The notes under the pieces were generated by a model. It made no database searches. It was given only the letters and a program-made list of their open reading frames with translations, and was not told the DNA's origin. DNA of 64,000 bases from Lachnospiraceae bacterium (GTDB taxonomy: Bacteria > Bacillota > Clostridia > Lachnospirales > Lachnospiraceae). Of the stretch, positions 35,948 through 45,138 are shown in pieces (position 1 is the first letter of the stretch; each line of letters opens with the position of its first letter). Location: NCBI GenBank assembly GCA_017521195.1, contig JAFXGP010000020.1:1-64000 (forward strand), in the 5' to 3' direction. The translations under genes and the position numbers were made by a program.

Positions 35948-36421
35948 CAATAAAGTTCCTATCCAATATACAATCCCCAGCCCCCAACTGGTAACCAATC
36001 CATATAAAATTACCGGTCCTGCAATGGTAAAAATCTTACATCCGACTCCAAAGACCTGACCTTCTCTTTTAAACTCAATGGCAGTAGATGCAACCGAATT
36101 AGCAAATCCGGTAATAGGCACCAAAGCCCCTGCACCGCCCCATTTTACAATTTTTACATATTGGTGAAATGCAGTTAATACCACGGAACATACAATCAAA
36201 ATCAAAGAACACCAACTTCCCGCAATATCTTTTTCTAATCCCAACGTATCCGTACAATAGCTTAAGATAAATTGTCCCAGAGTACAAATAATTCCTCCGC
36301 AAATAAAGGCATTAAACATTTGCTTTCCTAAATTATGGGTTGGGGTTACCTGTTTTACATATTCCTGATACTTCTTTTTTTGTTCCTCTTCCATAAATTC
36401 TTCTACCAGGTTCTCCTGCAT
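35936..36421 (-). CDS. spoVAC: Stage V sporulation protein AC
   Basis: 161 residues, four or five helices, with the family sequence ICGGIICTLGQF near 40 and GAGALVPITGFANSVASTAI near 96. SpoVA proteins form the channel for dipicolinic acid uptake and release in spores. spoVAD and spoVAE, which normally follow spoVAC, are not present here; the gene has its own sigma-G-like promoter and terminator. Confidence 0.92.
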   Translation of the reverse strand: MQENLVEEFMEEEQKKKYQEYVKQVTPTHNLGKQMFNAFICGGIICTLGQFILSYCTDTLGLEKDIAGSWCSLILIVCSVVLTAFHQYVKIVKWGGAGALVPITGFANSVASTAIEFKREGQVFGVGCKIFTIAGPVILYGLVTSWGLGIVYWIGTLLGVV

Positions 36422-36497
36422 ACTATACCATTCCTTTCCGCTTATTTGTTTCCAAATATAAAAAATGCTTTTTTATGTTCACGAAAACTTTTTGTGA

Positions 36498-36527
36498 TAG
36501 TATGTGGTAAAAATGCTTTTTTATTCA
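36498..36527 (-). promoter_or_regulatory. Sigma-G-type promoter of spoVAC
   Basis: On the minus strand TGAATA (36527-36522) and CATACTA (36504-36498) are separated by 17 bases, matching the forespore sigma-G consensus. About 75 bases upstream of the spoVAC start. Confidence 0.75.
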
Positions 36528-36531
36528 CAAT

Positions 36532-36563
36532 AAAAGGAGTACTTCCTATGAAATACTCCTTTT
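36532..36563 (-). terminator. Terminator of the GH3 gene
   Basis: AAAAGGAGTA / TACTCCTTTT stem just after the GH3 stop. Confidence 0.8.
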
Positions 36564-36570
36564 CCAATCA

Positions 36571-38940
36571 TTATTTCCGCAACATTTCTTTTATACCTTT
36601 GAAGAAATGACCGTTTGCCATCATTACCAAACCTTCAAATACATGATTATCCATTTGTACATTATTTTTCATACCATTCATGGAACAATCCGTAGCTGTA
36701 GATACCATCATCTTGTAGGAAGAATTGTTATAATCTACTTTACCGTCAAAGCCACGGGCTACTACCAGTTCTACTACTTTGTACATAATTTTCATAATCA
36801 AGGAGTAGTCCTTCATTTCCATAACCGTATTTTCCATGGTAAATTCTCCTTTTTTCAAAGGTTTAGATACTATTTTTCTTCCCAACAATTTTTCAAACAC
36901 TTCCTGACTTGGTACTCCGTCAAGATTCTGATACCAACTTGGAACTTCTTTTTCTGCAATCTCATCAGGAACCAAAACCGATTTTTTGTTTTCCTTACTG
37001 ATTTCAATTTCTTGTCTTAAAACCATAGTATGACAGTCTTTTCCGATACAGATATCGTAACATCCCTCAGGAATCTTCCAACCATCATCCCAGATGGCAA
37101 AGCTTCTCTCATCCAATTCAAATTGTACCGTTTTCTCTTCTCCCGGATTTAAACTTACCTTGGTAAATGCTTTCAATTCCCGTTTCGCCCGATAGATTCC
37201 ATTTCCTTTTGGTTCTATGTACAACTGTACTACTTCTTTTCCCGTAATCTTACCTGTATTTCTCACCTTACAGGTTACAGACAAACCATCCACTTTCAAA
37301 TCGGAATATGTAAAATCTGTGTACGACAAGCCATATCCAAAAGGAAATCTTACCTTCTTATCAGCACTTTCATAATAGCGGTATCCTACATAGATTCCTT
37401 CCCGATACTGGGCATCCTTAAATTTGTTTCCATAATATCCTGAACAAATACAATCTTCGTATTTCATAGGCCAGGTTTCGGATAATCTTCCGCTTGGATT
37501 AGCATATCCAAACACAAGATTAGCTATGGCTTCTCCACCACTTTCTCCGCAAAGTCCCATATAAAGAACTGCCTTTACCTTATCCAGCCATGGCACTTCC
37601 ACAACACTTCCGGTCATCAAAACCACAGCCACATTGGGATTTACTTTAGCCACTTCCTCAATCATTTGAATATGACCTTCCGGCATTTTCATATTATCAC
37701 GGTCATAACCTTCCGCCTCATAGATATCAGTCAAACCTGCAAACACTATCACCGTATCTTTTGTTTTCGCCAACTCCAATGCTTCTTTCAACAATTTTTC
37801 GTTGGCACTTCCGTCTTCATTGCATCCCGATGCATATGCCACATCCGGACAGCTTTGGGTAGCAGAAACCAATTTCCACGGGTTAATGTGACTGCTTCCT
37901 GCTCCCTGATAACGGCTCTTTTCTGCCATAAATCCAATAAATGCGGTACTTTCTTTCTCTAAAACAGGTAAAATATTATCCTCATTCTTCAACAAGACTG
38001 CACTCTCTTCTGCAATTTTTCTTGCAAGTTCAAAATTATTCTGCAAGGGAACTTGCACATCCTCTTTTACGCCTTCCAATCCTTTTTCTACTAACTTCAG
38101 GACTCTTCTTGCAGATTCGTCGATATATTTCTCATCCAAAAGACCGTTTTTTACTGCTTCTATAGTCTCTTTTTCCATAAAATTGCTTCCACCGGGCATA
38201 GAAAGATCACATCCGGCCACATAACCATCCATACGGTCCACCATTGCACCCCAATCGGTCATAACAAGCCCTTCGTACCCCCAATCTTCACGGAGAACTT
38301 CTGTTAACAGCCACTTGTTGCGTGATCCATGGATTCCGTTTACTTTGTTGTAGCAACACATTACGGTATCCGGCTTTCCTTCTTTTACCGCCCTTTCAAA
38401 TCCTGCCAGATAGATTTCACGCATAGTTCGTTCATCCACAATACTGTCCGAAGAAAAACGTTTATATTCCTGATTATTCATGGCAAAATGTTTTAAACTG
38501 GTACCGATTCCGGTGTTCTGGGCACCCTGTATGAAAGCAGATGCCAATTTCCCTGTAAGATAAGGATCTTCAGAAAAATATTCAAAGTTTCTTCCACACA
38601 AAGGATTTCTTTTAATATTTGCTCCCGGTCCCAGTACCACACTTACTTTATTTGCTTTCGCCTCCATGGCTATGGCTTTTCCCATTTGTTTCAATAATTT
38701 TTCATCAAAACTACAGGAAGACAGTGCTGCCGTGGGAAAACTGGTGGCAGGCACAGAATTATTAATTCCCAACATATCTGCTTCTTCCGGTTGTTTTCTA
38801 AGCCCATGAGGACCATCCGCAACCATAATGGATTCAATCCCATACTGCGGCATTTCTTTGGTATGCCAGAAATCTTTCCCGCTTCCCAATGCCACTTTAT
38901 CTTCTAAGGTCATTTGCTGTAATGTTTTTTCTACGTTCAT
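36571..38940 (-). CDS. GH3 beta-glucosidase-type enzyme
   Basis: 789 residues. GH3 N-terminal domain with the nucleophile in YEGLVMTDWGAM near residue 226, a C-terminal sandwich (GSSHINPWK near 350), then a fibronectin-III-like domain ending near 650 and a unique helical C-terminus of about 100 residues. It should hydrolyse beta-linked glucosides. No signal peptide, so it works inside the cell on imported sugars. It lies between spoVAB and spoVAC, an odd place for it. Confidence 0.92.
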   Translation of the reverse strand: MNVEKTLQQMTLEDKVALGSGKDFWHTKEMPQYGIESIMVADGPHGLRKQPEEADMLGINNSVPATSFPTAALSSCSFDEKLLKQMGKAIAMEAKANKVSVVLGPGANIKRNPLCGRNFEYFSEDPYLTGKLASAFIQGAQNTGIGTSLKHFAMNNQEYKRFSSDSIVDERTMREIYLAGFERAVKEGKPDTVMCCYNKVNGIHGSRNKWLLTEVLREDWGYEGLVMTDWGAMVDRMDGYVAGCDLSMPGGSNFMEKETIEAVKNGLLDEKYIDESARRVLKLVEKGLEGVKEDVQVPLQNNFELARKIAEESAVLLKNEDNILPVLEKESTAFIGFMAEKSRYQGAGSSHINPWKLVSATQSCPDVAYASGCNEDGSANEKLLKEALELAKTKDTVIVFAGLTDIYEAEGYDRDNMKMPEGHIQMIEEVAKVNPNVAVVLMTGSVVEVPWLDKVKAVLYMGLCGESGGEAIANLVFGYANPSGRLSETWPMKYEDCICSGYYGNKFKDAQYREGIYVGYRYYESADKKVRFPFGYGLSYTDFTYSDLKVDGLSVTCKVRNTGKITGKEVVQLYIEPKGNGIYRAKRELKAFTKVSLNPGEEKTVQFELDERSFAIWDDGWKIPEGCYDICIGKDCHTMVLRQEIEISKENKKSVLVPDEIAEKEVPSWYQNLDGVPSQEVFEKLLGRKIVSKPLKKGEFTMENTVMEMKDYSLIMKIMYKVVELVVARGFDGKVDYNNSSYKMMVSTATDCSMNGMKNNVQMDNHVFEGLVMMANGHFFKGIKEMLRK

Positions 38941-39055
38941 TCTTTTTATCTATAACCGATTCCCCAATACAGTTATATTTCTCCTTTGTTTTTTGCTCTT
39001 TTTAAAACTTTATCATAATCCCCTTTTTTCCACAATCATCTTACTCAATTCTTCC

Positions 39056-39526
39056 TTAATATCCCAACCTTAAATAGAAGTATATAAGAGAACCTACTGT
39101 TTTTCCCAGCGCCAGACAGAGCATCACAATTCCTACTCCTTTTCCAAGGCTGATTCGTCTTGTAAAAATAGGAATAGTATTTAGCATTTCTGCAATGGCA
39201 ATAGCAAAACAACCTACGAACATTCCTGCAAAAATTCCAAAAACTGCCAGAATAAGATTTCCCCACAATTCCCACTGGGGAATTGCGGAAAGTGCTGCCA
39301 TGCCACCGAATTTTTTTATCATATCAGGATATACAGAAAAAATACAACCAAGAATAGCTCCTGCCACAATGCTGTTTTCGTACAATACAATTTTATGTGC
39401 AGTATGGGTTTTATCCGCAAAACGCGGAACCAATCCTACGGTTACAAACACCGTAAACACTCCACCGGAAGATAGTAAACCAAAACCGAAAAAAGCAAAT
39501 ATCATAACCGGATACTTCCACCACAT
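39056..39526 (-). CDS. spoVAB: Stage V sporulation protein AB
   Basis: 156 residues from the ATG at 39526 (GGAG nine bases upstream). Four or five helices and the typical GLLSSGGVFTVFVTVGLVPR near residue 14. It follows spoVAA by 28 bases. Confidence 0.88.
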   Translation of the reverse strand: MWWKYPVMIFAFFGFGLLSSGGVFTVFVTVGLVPRFADKTHTAHKIVLYENSIVAGAILGCIFSVYPDMIKKFGGMAALSAIPQWELWGNLILAVFGIFAGMFVGCFAIAIAEMLNTIPIFTRRISLGKGVGIVMLCLALGKTVGSLIYFYLRLGY

Positions 39527-39554
39527 ATAAGATATCTCCAACATTTTATTTTTA

Positions 39555-40184
39555 TCAATTTATATCTATCGTCTTTTCTTCTCTGTTAGCCAACTCTACA
39601 ATAGACCGGTTTACATCATCTTCATAAGTACGCATCTCAACAGATACCGGTGAGGGATCCGGTGTCAGCTTACGTTTTCCTATATGATTATAAAAAACAA
39701 TGATTCCCAAAGACAAACCGATAGAATATGCTGCTTCCAAAGCTGTAAAACCATCGCTTACCATCCCGGTTGCCATAGTATACATATCTTCAAAAAGGTC
39801 AATGATACTAATCTCATTATGATAAGACATAATGGTATACATTGTGCCGAAAAAACATATTGCAGACACAAATGTAATTTTTATATAATCCCACAAAGGC
39901 AACTTAGGTTTGTCCGAAATCATCTCCACAATACATTCTGTCTCACCTACAATATCCACCGTATAATTAGGATATTCTCTCTGAATCAGTTCAATAACTT
40001 TTAATACTCCTATTACACATCGGTTATGATCTGATTTTTGAAATCTGTAAATTGGTAATGTTTTAATTTTACTGACTACTGAAGATTCTTTACAATATAT
40101 CTTACCTAAATCACCTATCCTTACCACGTCACCCTGTAACTTTATTTTGGCATCCATTTTGAGATAAATTGTTTTGTCTGACAT
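39555..40184 (-). CDS. spoVAA: Stage V sporulation protein AA
   Basis: 209 residues. N-terminal soluble domain (about 1-92) with YLKMDAKIKLQGD-type start, then two membrane helices near 105-125 and 148-168. Gene order sigF-spoVAA-spoVAB supports the call. 57 bases after sigF. Confidence 0.9.
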   Translation of the reverse strand: MSDKTIYLKMDAKIKLQGDVVRIGDLGKIYCKESSVVSKIKTLPIYRFQKSDHNRCVIGVLKVIELIQREYPNYTVDIVGETECIVEMISDKPKLPLWDYIKITFVSAICFFGTMYTIMSYHNEISIIDLFEDMYTMATGMVSDGFTALEAAYSIGLSLGIIVFYNHIGKRKLTPDPSPVSVEMRTYEDDVNRSIVELANREEKTIDIN

Positions 40185-40241
40185 CTGCGCACTCTACACT
40201 TTCTTAATTTTCTCCCCGGTTCTTCTGAATCCACTTTCGAT

Positions 40242-41033
40242 TTACTCCAAATTTTTTCGCATTCCCTGCAAAATCTTCTTTTCTGTTCTGGAAACCTGAA
40301 CCTGACTTATCCCTAATATTCTTGCCACCTGTACCTGTGTCATATTCTCAAAATATCTCATTTTTATTAATTTTCTTTCTGATTCTCCCAAACTTTCCAA
40401 TAATTGTTCTAACAACATATGATTTAAAATTTCTTCTTTTTCTTTGTCCTCCACAGTTCCTGATAAAGTTGTCTTTTTCTCCCTTCCGCTTCCGGCCTCC
40501 ACTCCCAATCCGTTACCATTTCCTGCTGCCACCACCTGATCTACCAGATAAATCTCACTTCCATCGGATTGATACACTGATTTATATATAGACTCTACAT
40601 GAATATTAGCATCCATGGCCATAATGATTTCTTCCTGCGTAAGCCCTGTTTCCTTCACCAGTTCCTGAAGAGTCACATCGTTACCGCTTTCTCTCTTTCT
40701 CTGCTCAATAACTCGATTGATTTTCCAGCCATTTTCTTTCAGACTCCTACTGACCTTCACCATTCCGTCATCCCGTAAAAAACGTTTGATTTCGCCACTG
40801 ATTAAAGGTACCGCATAAGTGGAAAATTTTACTTGAAAAGAAAGATCAAATTTATCTATAGCTTTCATCAAACCTATAGTTCCGATTTGAAACAAATCTT
40901 CCGCTTCCACACCTCTTCCCAAAAAACGTTTTACGATATGATGAACCAGTCCTAAATTTTTTTCTATCAGTACTTTCCTTGCATCTTTATCTCCTTCCTG
41001 TAACCGTTCCATAAGTACTGTAGTCTCGTCCAT
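40242..41033 (-). CDS. sigF: Forespore sigma factor F
   Basis: 263 residues. Region 2 (EDLFQIGTIGLMKAIDKFDL), region 3 (KVSRSLKENGWKINRVI) and region 4 (LGESERKLIKMRYFENMTQV plus helix-turn-helix QVARILGISQVQVSR) are all clear. The linker between regions 3 and 4 is longer and Gly-rich (AAGNGNGLGVEAGSGREKK). It directs the first forespore genes and is held by SpoIIAB. Confidence 0.96.
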   Translation of the reverse strand: MDETTVLMERLQEGDKDARKVLIEKNLGLVHHIVKRFLGRGVEAEDLFQIGTIGLMKAIDKFDLSFQVKFSTYAVPLISGEIKRFLRDDGMVKVSRSLKENGWKINRVIEQRKRESGNDVTLQELVKETGLTQEEIIMAMDANIHVESIYKSVYQSDGSEIYLVDQVVAAGNGNGLGVEAGSGREKKTTLSGTVEDKEKEEILNHMLLEQLLESLGESERKLIKMRYFENMTQVQVARILGISQVQVSRTEKKILQGMRKNLE

Positions 41034-41046
41034 GCATTCCTCCGGC

Positions 41047-41508
41047 CTATTCTTCTAACCAAGATGCAGTTCCTAATTTTTTCTTCATCATCACAGTAGT
41101 CCCTACTTGCGGAATGGAAGTAACCTCTAATTCATCCATAAAGGCTTCCATAAAAGAAAATCCCATGCCGGAACGGTCTCTCTCCGGTTTGGTTGTAAAC
41201 ATAGGTTCCATGGCTTTATCAATATTTTCAATTCCCTTTCCTTTGTCTTCAATTTCTACTTCCAACAAATCCCCATCTAACCTGCAACGAAGACTCACTA
41301 CTCCTTCCGTTTCTTCATATCCATGAATGATGGCATTGGTTACTGCCTCTGAAACCGCAGTTTTGATATCTGCCATTTCTTCCAAAGTAGGATTTAGGGG
41401 TGTAATAAAGGATGCTACTGCAATCCTTGCCAACTGTTCATTCTCTGAAATTGCCTGAAACTCCAACTGCATCCAATTTTTAATTTTTCTTCTGATATTT
41501 ATTTGCAT
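41047..41508 (-). CDS. spoIIAB: Anti-sigma-F kinase
   Basis: 153 residues, GHKL kinase fold: N-box AVSEAVTNAIIHGYEE, G1 VEDKGKGIENID-type strand and G2 RSGMGFSFMEAFMD. It binds SigF and phosphorylates SpoIIAA. Spacing to neighbours 13 and 23 bases. GGGAG precedes the ATG. Confidence 0.95.
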   Translation of the reverse strand: MQINIRRKIKNWMQLEFQAISENEQLARIAVASFITPLNPTLEEMADIKTAVSEAVTNAIIHGYEETEGVVSLRCRLDGDLLEVEIEDKGKGIENIDKAMEPMFTTKPERDRSGMGFSFMEAFMDELEVTSIPQVGTTVMMKKKLGTASWLEE

Positions 41509-41531
41509 TTTGTATTCTCCCTCTCTCTTTA

Positions 41532-41846
41532 TTAATCCTTCATAAAAACCACATATTTTTGAATTCCTGATAAAAGTAATATCTTATTTACCTGCTTACC
41601 TGCATTTAATATGTAGACTTGTCCTCCAAAACACTGTACCTTTTTATATCTTCCTGCAATAATACCTATTCCTGAACTATCCATAAATTCTGTGTCAATA
41701 AAATCAAACACCACATTATTTACTTTTCCTGCCAGAATATATTCATCCACCTTCTTCGTTAAAATTTCCGCATTGTGGTGATCAATTTCTTTTGGCATTC
41801 TAATACACAGATAATCATCAATCACCTTAAAATGTCCTTCGCTCAT
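41532..41846 (-). CDS. spoIIAA: Anti-anti-sigma factor
   Basis: 104 residues, STAS domain. The phosphorylated Ser is S58 in MDSSGIGII. First gene of the spoIIA operon; the unphosphorylated form frees SigF from SpoIIAB. AAAAGGAGG precedes the ATG. Confidence 0.95.
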   Translation of the reverse strand: MSEGHFKVIDDYLCIRMPKEIDHHNAEILTKKVDEYILAGKVNNVVFDFIDTEFMDSSGIGIIAGRYKKVQCFGGQVYILNAGKQVNKILLLSGIQKYVVFMKD

Positions 41847-41916
41847 AATTATCCTCCTTTTTTATTACATGAAAATTCAGTTAAAATTATTGTCCTCCAA
41901 CCGAATTTTCACAAAA

Positions 41917-41953
41917 AAAGAGAGTCCGACTGTTATGTCTAACTCTCTTTTGT
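41917..41953 (-). terminator. Terminator of the TPR-protein gene
   Basis: AGAGAGT / ACTCTCT stem and a T7 run on the minus strand. Confidence 0.8.
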
Positions 41954-41978
41954 AAACTAAATTATTCTTTTCTAAAAA

Positions 41979-43430
41979 TTATTCTTGTGTCAGTTCATTA
42001 ATGAATGACTGGGCACGATTTGCCATGGATGTTGATGGGAACAATTCTATAATCTTTTGATATACTTCGATCGCTTCACCGTCTTTCTCCAGTTTACGAT
42101 AGGCATTTCCAAGATTATAGTAGGCATCCTGATTCCGGGCATCATATACAATGGCCTTTTTCAAATCTTCTATTGCTGCCTCATAATTACCATTCTGATA
42201 TTTATCCATACCTTCTTCATAATATTTCTTGCCAATATCCGTACCTACTTCTCCGAGCAATAAACCATACAAAGAAGTAAAGGATTCCGAAGATTCTTCC
42301 GTAATCGATTCCGGATTAATTTTTTCTATATAACTTCCGATTTTTACGGTATCTGCCGGATTTTCAATGTATACTCTGGCTGCCTGAAGGAGGTTATTTA
42401 CATCTTCCAGTGTTCCTCCGTTACCTACAAATCCCTGTAACTGCCCCTGTAAGTCAGCAGTTTCTTCTTCCAGATTCTTCACTTTGCTTTCCAGTTCATT
42501 AATGGTGGCTGTTTTCACATCCAACTGTTCGCTTACCAGACGAAGTTCATCATTAATGGTGGCTTTTTCTGTCTGAATTCTTGCCGGCAACACTAAGAAC
42601 CATGCCACCGCAAAACCTACAATAATGCCAATTACAAGATTCCATATGGACTGAAAACTTTTCTTCTCAGAATAGTTCAATGGCTGGATAATGGTTTCAT
42701 TTCCACTCTGATACTGATAAGACTCATCACTGATAATATTGGTATTAGCAGTAACTGCCTTTGCTTTATTATTTCCCTTATTATTTTTATTACCCTTGCC
42801 GCCATTATCACTATCTCCGGCTACTTTTACAATTTCCTGTAAATAGCGCAGTGCCTGAGTATTATTACTGTCAACCCTTAAAACTCTCTCTATTTCTTTC
42901 TTTGCCTTTGCCCAATCTTCATAATAGATATAAAGCAATGCTAACAAGAGATGAGCTTTTACATATTTAGGATTCATGGAAAGCACTTTTTTCAACTGTA
43001 TTACAGCCATATCTGTACTATCCTGATAGCAATATGTGAGAGCCTGATTATATTTCTTAATAGTTCCGTTTAAAGACTCCAGTTTCCCCGGATTATTCTG
43101 AATCAATTTCAGATATTCTCCTGCAAGGTTCTTTTTGGAACGCAGGTTTTTACTGATAACCCATTCATTTAATGCCAAAATGGATTCACCAATTTCAAAA
43201 TAAACAAGTCCCAATAAATTACGGGCATCCACGTGATTTTTATTCAATTTTAAACATTGACGTAAGCTGGCAATAGCGCCGGACAAATCCCGCACCTTGG
43301 CCTTTTCTAAGCCTTCATTATAGAAGATATTGGAGGCAGAAACGACTATTTTGTAGGTGCTTACATCTGCTCCGCAATTAGTACAGAAATCATGTTCTGT
43401 CAAATTGCAACCACAATGATAGCAAAACAT
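41979..43430 (-). CDS. TPR protein with N-terminal zinc ribbon and one membrane helix
   Basis: 483 residues. CYHCGC...CTNCGAD at residues 3-22 is a zinc ribbon; TPR units follow (about 35-210). After a low-complexity Asn/Gly/Lys linker (about 213-228) there is one membrane helix (near 265-282), a coiled coil (285-340), and two more TPR units near 405-475 outside the membrane. Probably an envelope scaffold; no specific function known. Confidence 0.8.
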   Translation of the reverse strand: MFCYHCGCNLTEHDFCTNCGADVSTYKIVVSASNIFYNEGLEKAKVRDLSGAIASLRQCLKLNKNHVDARNLLGLVYFEIGESILALNEWVISKNLRSKKNLAGEYLKLIQNNPGKLESLNGTIKKYNQALTYCYQDSTDMAVIQLKKVLSMNPKYVKAHLLLALLYIYYEDWAKAKKEIERVLRVDSNNTQALRYLQEIVKVAGDSDNGGKGNKNNKGNNKAKAVTANTNIISDESYQYQSGNETIIQPLNYSEKKSFQSIWNLVIGIIVGFAVAWFLVLPARIQTEKATINDELRLVSEQLDVKTATINELESKVKNLEEETADLQGQLQGFVGNGGTLEDVNNLLQAARVYIENPADTVKIGSYIEKINPESITEESSESFTSLYGLLLGEVGTDIGKKYYEEGMDKYQNGNYEAAIEDLKKAIVYDARNQDAYYNLGNAYRKLEKDGEAIEVYQKIIELFPSTSMANRAQSFINELTQE

Positions 43431-43442
43431 AGCAGTTCTCCT

Positions 43443-43589
43443 TTATTCTTCTTCTTCCTTAACTTCTTTTACAATATCCACAACTAAATCTGCAATGTCT
43501 GTCAGATTTTTTCTATATAAAGCATCCTCAGCATCTTCAATTTCTAAACTGGGATAAAATTTTTTCAATTCTTCTTCAAAATTAATCAT
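43443..43589 (-). CDS. Conserved small acidic protein (48 residues)
   Basis: Start ATG at 43589 with CGGAGG upstream; the frame to 43631 has no site. MINFEEELKKFYPSLEIEDA, acidic C-terminus ending EEEE. It precedes the TPR gene by 12 bases. Size and lack of homology known to me leave the role open. Confidence 0.65.
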   Translation of the reverse strand: MINFEEELKKFYPSLEIEDAEDALYRKNLTDIADLVVDIVKEVKEEEE

Positions 43590-43646
43590 GGTTTCCTCCG
43601 TATCTGCTACAATTACTGTAGCCAAAACCACTCAACTTTCTGTCTA

Positions 43647-44981
43647 TTATGCTTCCGGTTGAGCCTGTGAACATTTCTCTTTTATCTCGCCTACCAGATA
43701 TAAAGAACCTGTCACATATATAAAATCCTCATCTTTTTTCAAAGATAAAATTTTACAAAATCCTTCGTAGGCATTATCAAAAATTCCGACCTGACGGTCA
43801 GAGATTGTATTCTCTAAAAATGTTTCTGCAAAAATTTCCTTCAATTCATCTTTGGAAATTCCTCTTGACGTTTTTAATGGCGCTGCATAAACATAATCAA
43901 ATAAGTCTGACTCTAATAATTTGTCTTTCATAATTTTGTACTCTTTGTCTGCTACCGCAGAAAAAAGTAACCAACGGCTGCCTCTGCACCCATCCTCTTT
44001 CACGGATGTAACAAACGCATCAATACCATCCTCATTATGAGCACCATCTAAAAATACTCCGGGCAAAATTTCTTCCATTCTGCCTTCCCACTTACATCGT
44101 TCAATTCCGCTCTGCATCGCTTCTTTGGAAACCTTCAGCTCCAGTTCTTCGATTGCAGTTAACGCCAAGCGGACATTTTCCACCTGATAAATTGCACACG
44201 TACTCATACTAATGGGAATATAACCATAATAACGAGAATAAAAAGAAAAATCAATCTTTTTATCTACAAATCTATAGGCCTCCTTTTCTATTTTCTCCAC
44301 ACATTTGCACAATACACCAAGTTCTTTTGCTTTTCGCTCTATAACGTCTATTACTTCTTGTCGGTTTCCGCTATAAACTACAGCACTTCCCGATTTGATA
44401 ATCCCAGCCTTCTCTTCTGCAATTTTCTCAATAGTGTCACCCAGATATTCCATGTGATCCTTACCTATTTCCGTAATCACTGCCACCTTCGGTGCATCAA
44501 TCACATTGGTGGCATCCAGCCTGCCGCCCAAACCGGTTTCCAGAATAATGATATCTGTGTCCTGTCCCTCAAAGTATAACATTGTCATGAAGAATAGGAA
44601 TTCATAGAAGGTGGGGAGATACTCTATATATGATTGTTCCCACACTCGCTCATTGTACCTTGTAACTAACTCCTGTATTTTCTGAAAACAGTGTATAAAC
44701 TCCTGCTCAGAAATCAGGGCATGGTTTATGCGTATTCTCTCTCTTACAGACACTAAATGTGGAGACGTAAACATCCCAACCTTATATCCTGCCTCTGTTA
44801 ATACCGAATTCATATAGGCACAGGTAGAACCTTTACCATTAGTTCCCGCAATATGAACTATAGTTCTATCTTTTCCCGGTTTTCCAAGAAATTCATAGAA
44901 TGCTCTTGCCTGCTCTATGCTTCCTTCCGGTCTGAATTTAGGGATATTCAAAATGTAATTTTCGATTTGTTTATAGTTCAT
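43647..44981 (-). CDS. folC: Folylpolyglutamate/dihydrofolate synthase
   Basis: 444 residues, Mur-ligase family. P-loop IAGTNGKGSTCAYM near 44, then the HLVSVRERIRIN omega-like loop and LETGLGGRLDATNV near 148, both typical of FolC. It adds glutamates to folate. It follows valS, a frequent gene order in Firmicutes. Confidence 0.94.
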   Translation of the reverse strand: MNYKQIENYILNIPKFRPEGSIEQARAFYEFLGKPGKDRTIVHIAGTNGKGSTCAYMNSVLTEAGYKVGMFTSPHLVSVRERIRINHALISEQEFIHCFQKIQELVTRYNERVWEQSYIEYLPTFYEFLFFMTMLYFEGQDTDIIILETGLGGRLDATNVIDAPKVAVITEIGKDHMEYLGDTIEKIAEEKAGIIKSGSAVVYSGNRQEVIDVIERKAKELGVLCKCVEKIEKEAYRFVDKKIDFSFYSRYYGYIPISMSTCAIYQVENVRLALTAIEELELKVSKEAMQSGIERCKWEGRMEEILPGVFLDGAHNEDGIDAFVTSVKEDGCRGSRWLLFSAVADKEYKIMKDKLLESDLFDYVYAAPLKTSRGISKDELKEIFAETFLENTISDRQVGIFDNAYEGFCKILSLKKDEDFIYVTGSLYLVGEIKEKCSQAQPEA

Positions 44982-45107
44982 TGAACACTCACTCTTTTCT
45001 GTATTTATATCTATATTAAGGTATCTGCTATGCTCTGTGCAAGTAGGTATGCAGTTGACCTAAAATTAAATAGTTAAACTAGTTTGGGCGAGAAAGCCTC
45101 AACAACA

Positions 45108-45129
45108 AAGGGCGACCTAAGTCGCCCTT
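45108..45129 (-). terminator. Terminator of valS
   Basis: AAGGGCGAC-TTAG-GTCGCCCTT stem with TTGTTGTT after it on the minus strand. Confidence 0.75.
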
Positions 45130-45138
45130 CACATTTCA

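Noticed and set aside
36461..36524. Two AAAAATGCTTTTTTAT repeats before spoVAC as a regulatory pair
   Set aside because: One copy is the spacer of the sigma-G-like promoter and the other is AT-rich leader; no independent evidence of function.
41846..41930. Sigma-H promoter for spoIIAA (AGGACAA and GAATTT upstream of the gene)
   Set aside because: The spacing between AGGA and GAAT is 14 bases, about three too short for the consensus I know; not strong enough to list.
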